From Gammaproteobacteria bacterium (GTDB lineage Bacteria; Pseudomonadota; Gammaproteobacteria; Steroidobacterales; Steroidobacteraceae): a DNA stretch of 8,013 bases. Below the pieces are notes generated by a model. The model made no database searches and had not been told where the DNA came from. It worked only from the letters and a program-made list of their open reading frames with translations. Shown here in pieces: positions 1 to 5,943 of this stretch. A program made the position numbers and the translations under genes. The stretch lies in the NCBI GenBank assembly GCA_030040525.1, contig JASHTN010000452.1:1-8013 (forward strand), given 5' to 3'. The first letter of the stretch is position 1. Every line of letters starts with the position of its first letter.

Positions 1-2249
1 GAGACCGCGAAGCGCTCCGAGGCGCCGAACGCGCCGTCCTGGACCCGCGGCATGTCATGATCTCCGGGCAACTCCACCGTCGGCATGTCGAGAAAGGCGG
101 CGAGCCCCGGCAGCGCCGCCGACAGCGGGTGGCGGATGCGTACGGTGTTGCGCCGGCCCCAGCTGCAGTGCGCGAGATCGGCGCAGCTGCCGAGGAGCTC
201 CGCGATCGTCGCATCGACCTGCGCGAGCAGCAGCGCCTGCCAGTCGGCGTAGCCGGAGCTGAGCCAGTTGAGGCTCCCGCTCCGCGAGTTGACCAGCCGC
301 CACAGCGGACCCTCAAACTGCGCCGGCGGCGCGTAGCGGTCCGCGGCGGGCACTCCGAGGCCGTCGAGGAGCATGTCCCAGACCACATCCTGAGTCCGAT
401 CGTGATAGGCGCGCACCAGCCGGTAGCCCACCGCATCGACGCTGGCGCGCGCGTTCCACGCCTGGATCAGGCGGCGGAACTCCGCGCGCTGCGCATGGCC
501 GGCGAGGCTCACCGGATCGAGCAGGCCGAGCAGTAGCTCGCGCCAGCGCGCCAGGAACCGCGCGCGGTCGTCGAGCTGGACGCGCAGCATGTCGGCAGGC
601 GTGACGCTGCCGGTGAGCGCCATGAGGTCGTCGCGGATCTGGCCGGCACGCGCCCCGAGATCGTATTCCGAGCCGAGCGCGGCGATCTCGCCGCCGATCA
701 GCTGCTCATCGCGGGCATCGTCGGCGACGCGGGCGTTGGCGGTCCAGATCACCCCCGAGGGCGGATCGACGATCCGCGGGTGGTCGGCGGGCGTGGTCCA
801 CGGCGCACCCTGGCGCGCGCGCCCGGCGCCGGTGTCCTCGGGAATGCGGCCGAAGATGCTCCAGGCGATGTGGCCGTCGCGGTCGCCGACCACGAGGTTC
901 TGGTGCGGGATGCCGACGCGCGGTGCGAGCTCGAGCGCCTGCTGGACCGAGGTGGCGCGCTCCATCGCCAGCAGCACGAGGTTGGTCGCCTGCGGCTGCT
1001 GCGCGAGCCACGCGCCGAACCAACACTCGTGGTGCGCCGGATCGGCGCGCAGCAGCACGCCGCGGGAGCTCGAGCGCACCGCGAGCGTCACGGGCGCGGC
1101 CCCGTGCACGCGGATCTCCTCGGTCACCACCGTGAGCGGCACCGGGCCTGAAGGCGTGGTCAGCTCGTGCTCGCCGGTCGCGGTGCACGGTACCAGCTCG
1201 ACATCGATCCAGTCGCCGTAGCTGTTGGTGAAGCCCCAGGCGACGCGTCCGTTGGAGCCGGCCACCAGCAGCGGCGCCCCGGGAAGGGTGACGCCGTTGA
1301 GATCGAGCGCCGGCCCCCCGGGGCCGGCCGCCGTCTCGAGCCGTGCGTGATACCAGACCGGCGGCACCCGCTGTCCGAGATGCATATCGTTGGCGACGAG
1401 CGCCGCGCCGCTGCGTGTCAGCCGGCCGGCGACTGCCCAGTTGTTGCTCGCACCGCTGCCCGCGGCCTTGTCGGTCCCGGTGGCCGGCCGGGGCCCGCCC
1501 GGCGCAGCCACGCGGATATCGAGCGCATCGCTCCCCGGCACCGGCGTGGGCGCCGTGCGGTCCGCCGCCGGCGCGACCCCGTCGGGCGCGTCCCACTCGG
1601 TGCCACGCGGATAGAGGAAAGCGAGCGCGCACTTCCACCCGCCGCAGTCGGCACCGCCCAGGCGCGCGTTGATCGCCTGGCGCTGGATCTCGCGGCGGAA
1701 GCCGTTCGCCTGCAGGTCCCACCACATGGCGTACTCCACCAGGATGGAGTCTTCCACCCGCCACGGAGCCGGCGGCGCGCCCAGCAGCCAGTACTCCCAG
1801 GGGCGGCCGCCGAGCTGCTCGAGTCCCGCATTCACGCCGCGGGCGTAGGCTTCGAGCAGCGCACGATCAGTAGCGTCCGACTGCGCCAGCACCTCGCCCG
1901 CGACGTGACGGAAGCGGAACAGGCGGATCCTGCGGTCCTGATCCAGCGCCGCCGGACCGAGGAGCGCGCCGAGCTCGCCCGCGGCGAGGCGGCGCGACAG
2001 ATCCATCTCGAAGAAACGGTCCTGTGCGTGCGCGAAGCCGGTGGCGAAGGCGAGGTCGGTGCGGTTCGCCGCGGTGATCGTCGGCACGCCGCGCGCATCG
2101 CGCGCGATCGTCACGCGCGCGCCGAGGTCCGCAACCTGCAGCGTGCCGTCGAGCCGCGGCAGCGAGGCACGCAGCACGCCGTAGACGAGCGCCAGCGCAG
2201 CCAGCACCGCCGCCGCGGCGGCCGCGCACAGGTAGCCGAGCTTGCGCAT
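1..2249 (-). CDS. Penicillin acylase family protein (Ntn hydrolase), 3' end outside window
   Basis: I translated this frame by hand from the ATG at 2249 to the window edge: 749 codons with no stop, so the C-terminus is missing (family members are often near 800 aa). Residues 1-26 (MRK, then an Ala/Leu/Val-rich run) look like a signal peptide or signal anchor, implying periplasmic activity. The alpha-chain part has the family hallmark HAQDRFFEMDLSRR (74-87) and YARGVNAG (135-142). The predicted autocleavage site is GSGA|SNNWAV, making Ser268 the N-terminal nucleophile of the beta chain. NDMHL (287-291) puts His at beta position 23, and TANARV puts Asn505 at beta 238, close to oxyanion-hole Asn241 of E. 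coli penicillin G acylase. GDHDMP and SERF lie near the truncated end. The family hydrolyses amide bonds of N-acyl substrates (beta-lactams, acyl-homoserine lactones, others); the substrate here is unknown. It starts 32 nt after pyk, with Shine-Dalgarno AGGGAG at 2264-2259, and is probably co-transcribed. Confidence 0.94.
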   Translation of the reverse strand, partial: MRKLGYLCAAAAAAVLAALALVYGVLRASLPRLDGTLQVADLGARVTIARDARGVPTITAANRTDLAFATGFAHAQDRFFEMDLSRRLAAGELGALLGPAALDQDRRIRLFRFRHVAGEVLAQSDATDRALLEAYARGVNAGLEQLGGRPWEYWLLGAPPAPWRVEDSILVEYAMWWDLQANGFRREIQRQAINARLGGADCGGWKCALAFLYPRGTEWDAPDGVAPAADRTAPTPVPGSDALDIRVAAPGGPRPATGTDKAAGSGASNNWAVAGRLTRSGAALVANDMHLGQRVPPVWYHARLETAAGPGGPALDLNGVTLPGAPLLVAGSNGRVAWGFTNSYGDWIDVELVPCTATGEHELTTPSGPVPLTVVTEEIRVHGAAPVTLAVRSSSRGVLLRADPAHHECWFGAWLAQQPQATNLVLLAMERATSVQQALELAPRVGIPHQNLVVGDRDGHIAWSIFGRIPEDTGAGRARQGAPWTTPADHPRIVDPPSGVIWTANARVADDARDEQLIGGEIAALGSEYDLGARAGQIRDDLMALTGSVTPADMLRVQLDDRARFLARWRELLLGLLDPVSLAGHAQRAEFRRLIQAWNARASVDAVGYRLVRAYHDRTQDVVWDMLLDGLGVPAADRYAPPAQFEGPLWRLVNSRSGSLNWLSSGYADWQALLLAQVDATIAELLGSCADLAHCSWGRRNTVRIRHPLSAALPGLAAFLDMPTVELPGDHDMPRVQDGAFGASERFAV

Positions 2250-2258
2250 GCGACGGCG

Positions 2259-2264
2259 CTCCCT
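2259..2264 (-). promoter_or_regulatory. Ribosome-binding site of the acylase gene
   Basis: Minus-strand AGGGAG lies 9 nt before the ATG at 2249. It supports this start, which also places the hydrophobic export segment at the very N-terminus. No other in-frame start with a comparable site was seen nearby. Confidence 0.6.
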
Positions 2265-2275
2265 GAAGGTGCGGC

Positions 2276-2296
2276 GTGGCGCTACTCGAGCGCCAC
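2276..2296 (-). other. Perfect 8-bp hairpin across the pyk stop codon
   Basis: On the minus strand GTGGCGCT (2296-2289) and AGCGCCAC (2283-2276) are exact inverted repeats around the 5-nt loop CGAGT. The pyk TAG stop (2284-2282) straddles the loop and the 3' arm. The following bases (GCCGCACCTTC) have no U-tract, so this is not a canonical intrinsic terminator. It could act as an mRNA 3'-end stabiliser, a processing site or a partial attenuator before the acylase gene. GC-rich hairpins of this size also arise by chance. Confidence 0.45.
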
Positions 2297-3721
2297 CCGC
2301 AGAATCTGCATGGAGTTGGTCCCGCCCTGCACCCCGGACTGCTCGCCCCGGGTGAGGATCACGCGGTCGCCCGGCCTCACCAGCCTGAGCTCGAGCAGCC
2401 GCGCGAAAAGCGCCTGGTAGAGGCTGCCGGCGACCGTGTGCCCGGTGACGTCGAAGGTCACGGGGTACACGCCGCGATAGAGCGTCGTGCGCCGGCGCGT
2501 CGCCTCGTGACGCGTGAACGCGTAGATCGGGATGTCCGAGCGGATGCGCGACATCCACAGCGGTGTCGCCCCCGACTCGGTGAACGCGACGATGGCGCTC
2601 AGCTTCATGTGGTTGGCCGTGTACATCACGGCCATCGCGATCGCCTCTTCGGTGCCCTCGAACTGTCCCTCGAGCGCGCGCTGCCGGGAGCGCGCGTGGG
2701 AGAGCTGGTACTTCTCGGCGCCCTCGATGACCTGCACCATCGCCTCGACGGCCTTCAGCGGGTAGCGGCCGGTGGCCGACTCCGCCGAGAGCATCACCGC
2801 ATCCGTGCCGTCCATCACGGCGTTGGCCACGTCGCTGACCTCGGCGCGCGTCGGCACCGGGTTCTGGATCATCGACTCCATCATCTGCGTCGCGGTGATC
2901 ACCACGCGGTTGCGCGCAATGGTCTGGTGGATGATGGTCTTCTGCAGCCCGGTGAGCTCCGCGTAGCCCATCTCCACGCCCAGGTCGCCGCGCGCCACCA
3001 TCACCACGTCGGAGGCGTCGATGAGGCCGGCGAGGTTGTCGATGGCCTCGTGGCGCTCGATTTTGGCGACGATGCGGCCTTCGCCGCCGGCGGCGCGCAA
3101 CAGCTCCCGGGCCTGGTGGATGTCGGCGGCTTCGCGCGCGAACGATACCGCCATGTAATCGATGCCCTCCTCGGCCGCGAACTGGATGTCCTCGCGGTCA
3201 CGCTCCGAGATGCACGGCGCCGAGATGCCGCCTCCCTGGCGGTTGAGTCCCTTGCGGTCCGAGAGCTCGCCGCCGACGCGCACGCGCGTCTCGACGGCCG
3301 TCGCGCCGACCCGCTCGACCTCGAGCACGATCTGTCCGTCGTTGAGCAGCAGCGTGTCGCCCGCCGCCACGTCGCGCGGCAGGTCCCTGTAGGCAACACC
3401 CACCCGGGCCGCCGTGCCGGCCCTGGGATCGAGCGCGGTATCGAGCGTGAACAGCGCGCCTTCGGTCAGCTGCACCCGCCCCTCGCGAAAGCACTCGATG
3501 CGGATCTTCGGGCCGCCGAGGTCGAGCAGCACGCCCACGCAGCGATCGGCGTGCTGTGCCGCCTGGCGCACCAGCTGCAGGCGTCGCCTGCGATCGGCGA
3601 TCGTGCCGTGCGAGGCGTTGAGACGCGCGACATCGACGCCGGCGCGCAGCATCTGCGTCAGCACTTCGAGGTTGTCGGTCGCCGGCCCGACGGTGGCCAC
3701 GACCTTGGTACGTCGCGGCAT
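2282..3721 (-). CDS. pyk: Pyruvate kinase
   Basis: Converts phosphoenolpyruvate and ADP to pyruvate and ATP, the last step of glycolysis, in the cytosol. The length of 479 aa is normal. The N-terminal TIM-barrel part has KVVATVGPA (6-14) and RLNASHGT (33-40), which supply Arg33, Asn35 and Ser37. The B domain follows LDLGGPKIR (66-74) to about residue 167. Barrel residues resume with AKIERHE (219-225; Lys220, Glu222), MVARGDLGVE (241-250; Asp246) and ITATQMMES (275-283; Thr278). PTRAEVSDVANAVMDGTDAVMLSAE (290-314) is the family signature. The C-terminal domain runs from about 345 and ends with GTNSMQI. Leu68, Lys72 and Ile75 match the K+-independent class of pyruvate kinases; Gly69 replaces the usual Gln, and Ala36 replaces the common Phe of NFSHG. 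The start overlaps the pgk stop by one base (TGATG), which suggests translational coupling. Confidence 0.97.
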   Translation of the reverse strand: MPRRTKVVATVGPATDNLEVLTQMLRAGVDVARLNASHGTIADRRRRLQLVRQAAQHADRCVGVLLDLGGPKIRIECFREGRVQLTEGALFTLDTALDPRAGTAARVGVAYRDLPRDVAAGDTLLLNDGQIVLEVERVGATAVETRVRVGGELSDRKGLNRQGGGISAPCISERDREDIQFAAEEGIDYMAVSFAREAADIHQARELLRAAGGEGRIVAKIERHEAIDNLAGLIDASDVVMVARGDLGVEMGYAELTGLQKTIIHQTIARNRVVITATQMMESMIQNPVPTRAEVSDVANAVMDGTDAVMLSAESATGRYPLKAVEAMVQVIEGAEKYQLSHARSRQRALEGQFEGTEEAIAMAVMYTANHMKLSAIVAFTESGATPLWMSRIRSDIPIYAFTRHEATRRRTTLYRGVYPVTFDVTGHTVAGSLYQALFARLLELRLVRPGDRVILTRGEQSGVQGGTNSMQILRVALE

Positions 3722-4911
3722 CAGGTGCGCCCTCCCGCCTGCGCGCGCTCCTCGAGCACGGTCACGGCCGGCAGCGGCCGGCCCTCGACGAACTCGAGGA
3801 AGGCGCCGCCGCCGGTCGAGATGTAGGAGATGCCGTCCTCGACCCCGTACTTCTCGATCGCCGCGAGCGTATCGCCGCCGCCGGCGAGCGAAAACGCCTT
3901 GCTGCGCGCGATCGCCCGCGCCACGGTGCGCGTGCCCTCGCCGAACTGCTCGAACTCGAATACGCCCACCGGCCCGTTCCAGATGATGGTGCCGGCCGCC
4001 TGCAGCAGCTCGCTGCAGCGATCGGCGCTGTCGGGGCCGATGTCGAGGATCATCTCATCGGGGCGCACCTGGTTCACCGCACGCACGTCGGCATGCGCGG
4101 TGGCGGCGAACTCCTTGCCTACCACCACGTCGACCGGCAGCGGCAGGCCGGCGCCGCGCAGCGCGGCCTGCTGCATCAGCCGCCGGGCAACGTCCAGCAT
4201 CTGTGCCTCGTGCAGCGACTTGCCGACCGCCACGCCGCTCGCGGCGAGGAAGGTGTTGGCAATGCCGCCGCCGACGATCAGCTGATCGACCCGGCCGAGG
4301 AGCGACTCGAGCACCGTGAGCTTGGTCGACACCTTCGCGCCCCCGACCACCGCCACCAGCGGCCGCGCCGGCTGCTCGAGGGCGCGCTCCAGCGCCTCGA
4401 GCTCGCCCACCAGCAGCGGACCCGCGCACGCCACCGGTGCGAAGCGCGCCACCCCGTGCGTACTCGCTTCGGCACGATGCGCCGTGCCGAAAGCGTCCAT
4501 CACGAACACATCGCACAGCGCCGCCATGCGCCGCGCGAGCTGCTCGTCGTCGCGTTTCTCGCCGCGGTTGAAGCGCACGTTCTCGCACAGCACCGCACTG
4601 CCGGCGGCGCACTCGACACCGTCGAGCCAGTCCTTGCGCAGCGGCACCGGCTTGCCGAGCAGCTCCGACAGGCGCCTCGCGACCGGCGCCAGCGACAGCG
4701 CCGGATCCTCCCGGCCCTCCTCCGGCCGGCCGAGATGCGACAGCACGCACACCCTGGCGTGCTGATCGAGCGCATAGCGGATCGTCGCCAGCGAGGCGCG
4801 GATGCGCGCATCGCTCGTGACCACGCCGTCGCGAACCGGCACATTGAGATCCTCGCGGATCAGGACCCGCCTGTTGCGCAGGTCCGCATCCGTCATGCGC
4901 AGCACCTTCAT
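3721..4911 (-). CDS. pgk: Phosphoglycerate kinase
   Basis: Transfers the acyl phosphate of 1,3-bisphosphoglycerate to ADP, giving 3-phosphoglycerate and ATP (cytosolic glycolysis; reversible for gluconeogenesis). At 396 aa it is the usual bacterial length, and the N-terminus MKVLRMTDADL is typical of proteobacterial Pgk, supporting the ATG at 4911. Substrate-binding motifs of the N-terminal domain are IREDLNVP (18-25; Asp21, Asn23), SHLGRP (58-63), ENVRFNRGEKRDD (110-122; Arg113) and the Arg146 region. The nucleotide-binding C-terminal domain has GGAKVSTK (190-197; Lys193, Lys197), GGGIANTFL (214-222), WNGPVGVFE (311-319; Glu319), GGGDT (344-348) and STGGGAFLEF (365-374). No residue expected for catalysis is missing. 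It lies 13 nt after gap, with no recognisable Shine-Dalgarno. Instead a GC-only hairpin occupies the site, so translation may depend on ribosomes arriving from gap. Confidence 0.98.
   Translation of the reverse strand: MKVLRMTDADLRNRRVLIREDLNVPVRDGVVTSDARIRASLATIRYALDQHARVCVLSHLGRPEEGREDPALSLAPVARRLSELLGKPVPLRKDWLDGVECAAGSAVLCENVRFNRGEKRDDEQLARRMAALCDVFVMDAFGTAHRAEASTHGVARFAPVACAGPLLVGELEALERALEQPARPLVAVVGGAKVSTKLTVLESLLGRVDQLIVGGGIANTFLAASGVAVGKSLHEAQMLDVARRLMQQAALRGAGLPLPVDVVVGKEFAATAHADVRAVNQVRPDEMILDIGPDSADRCSELLQAAGTIIWNGPVGVFEFEQFGEGTRTVARAIARSKAFSLAGGGDTLAAIEKYGVEDGISYISTGGGAFLEFVEGRPLPAVTVLEERAQAGGRT
3731..3736 (-). promoter_or_regulatory. Ribosome-binding site of pyk inside pgk
   Basis: Minus-strand GGGAGG lies in the last codons of pgk, 9 nt before the pyk ATG (3721-3719). 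This strong Shine-Dalgarno means pyk can be initiated independently as well as by coupling across the TGATG overlap. Confidence 0.65.
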
Positions 4912-4913
4912 GC

Positions 4914-4934
4914 GGCGCGCGGCGTCAGCGCGCC
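4914..4934 (-). other. Perfect 7-bp GC hairpin between gap and pgk
   Basis: On the minus strand GGCGCGC (4934-4928) and GCGCGCC (4920-4914) form an all-G/C stem around the 7-nt loop TGACGCC. The loop begins with the gap TGA stop (4927-4925), and the 3' arm ends 2 nt before the pgk ATG. It therefore sits where the pgk ribosome-binding site should be. A ribosome finishing gap would melt it, so translational coupling is plausible. There is no U-tract, so it is not a standard terminator. Confidence 0.5.
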
Positions 4935-5938
4935 CGCGACCACGCCAGCGTGGTATCGAGCATGCGGTTGGAGAAGCCCCATTCGTTGTCGTACCAGGCG
5001 CACACCTTGACCAGCGTGCCGTCGATCACCTTGGTGAGCGTGGCGTCGAAGATCGAGGAATGCGCATCGTGGTTGAAGTCGATCGAGACCAGCGGCGCCT
5101 CGTTGTAGGCGAGGATCCCCTTGAGCGCACCCGCGGCCGCATCCTTCAGCGCGGCGTTGACCTCCTCCACGGAGGTCGCGCGCCGGGCGCTGAAGGTCAG
5201 GTCGACGAGCGAGACGTTGATGGTCGGCACGCGCACCGCGAAGCCGTCGAGCTTGCCCTTGAGCTCGGGCAGCACGAGCCCGACCGCCGCGGCAGCCCCG
5301 GTCTTGGTCGGGATCTGCGACTGGGTAGCCGAGCGCGCGCGGCGCAGGTCGGGATGGTAGACGTCGGTGAGCACCTGGTCGTTGGTGTAGGCGTGGATCG
5401 TGGTCATGATCCCGGCGGCGATCCCGACCTTCGCATGCAGCACCTTGGCGACCGGTGCCAGGCAGTTGGTGGTGCAGGAAGCGTTGGAGATCACGGTGAA
5501 GCTGCTCCTGAGCACCTCGTGATTGACACCGTAGACGATGGTCGCGTCCACGTCCTCGCCGCCGGGTGCGGAGATCACGACCTTGTTCGCACCGCCTCGC
5601 AGGTGCGCGCCGGCCTTCGCCTTGGTGGTAAAGAGCCCGGTGCACTCGAGCACGTACTCGACGCCGAGCTCGCCCCACGGCAGCTTCGCCGGATCGCGCT
5701 CGGCGAGCACGCGGATGCGGTCGCCGTTGACGATCATGCTATCGCCGTCGACCTGCACTTCGCCCGGGAAGCGGCCGTGCACGCTGTCATGGCGCGTCAG
5801 GTGCGCGTTGGTCTTCGGCTCGGCCAGATCGTTGAGCGCCACGATCCTGAGCTCGCCGGTGCGCCCCGACTCGTAGAGCGCGCGCAGGGTGTTGCGGCCG
5901 ATGCGCCCGTAACCGTTGATCCCGACCCTGATTGCCAT
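4925..5938 (-). CDS. gap: Glyceraldehyde-3-phosphate dehydrogenase, type I
   Basis: Oxidatively phosphorylates glyceraldehyde 3-phosphate to 1,3-bisphosphoglycerate, most likely with NAD+, in the cytosol. Its 337 aa are the normal length. The Rossmann fold begins at once with VGINGYGRIGR (5-15), and ALNDL (34-38) places Asp37 at the end of the second strand, as in NAD-dependent enzymes. The catalytic motif is SNASCTTNC (151-159), with Cys155 as nucleophile and His182 (IHAYTND) as the base. Further family motifs are LRRARSA (198-204), IPTKTGAAAAVG (209-220), FAVRVPT (233-239) and WYDNEWGFSNRM (315-326). The NDL...KTNAHL...DSVHGRFPGEV style resembles Gap of beta- and gammaproteobacteria. Erythrose-4-phosphate dehydrogenase is a close relative, but the placement directly before pgk favours Gap. 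It starts 5 nt after the tkt stop and uses a Shine-Dalgarno located within tkt. Confidence 0.97.
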   Translation of the reverse strand: MAIRVGINGYGRIGRNTLRALYESGRTGELRIVALNDLAEPKTNAHLTRHDSVHGRFPGEVQVDGDSMIVNGDRIRVLAERDPAKLPWGELGVEYVLECTGLFTTKAKAGAHLRGGANKVVISAPGGEDVDATIVYGVNHEVLRSSFTVISNASCTTNCLAPVAKVLHAKVGIAAGIMTTIHAYTNDQVLTDVYHPDLRRARSATQSQIPTKTGAAAAVGLVLPELKGKLDGFAVRVPTINVSLVDLTFSARRATSVEEVNAALKDAAAGALKGILAYNEAPLVSIDFNHDAHSSIFDATLTKVIDGTLVKVCAWYDNEWGFSNRMLDTTLAWSRAR

Positions 5939-5943
5939 GCGAT

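Noticed and set aside
1311..1326. GC palindrome CGGCCCC-CC-GGGGCCG inside the acylase gene
   Set aside because: It lies in a Gly/Pro-coding stretch, has only a 2-nt centre and no U-tract. It is explained by codon choice at high GC.
706..1764. Minus-strand 352-codon frame within the acylase gene
   Set aside because: Arg/Gly/Ala-rich low-complexity translation without motifs. The frame starting at 2249 carries the acylase hallmarks without interruption, so this is an out-of-frame shadow.
1..2249. Suspicion that the acylase gene is frameshifted or a pseudogene
   Set aside because: Codon-by-codon reading from 2249 to base 3 found one continuous frame with all hallmark residues. It merely has no stop because it leaves the window.
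2217..2249. Cys8 of the acylase as a lipoprotein lipobox
   Set aside because: The preceding residues (Gly-Tyr-Leu) do not fit a lipobox, and the Cys lies before the hydrophobic run rather than after it.
2276..3826. Long plus-strand open frame (516 codons) opposite pyk; similar long frames at 1167-2420, 4093-5010 and 4802-6040
   Set aside because: Their translations are His/Arg/Ala-rich with no family motifs, and they mirror conserved enzyme genes on the minus strand. High third-position GC removes stop codons from the opposite strand.
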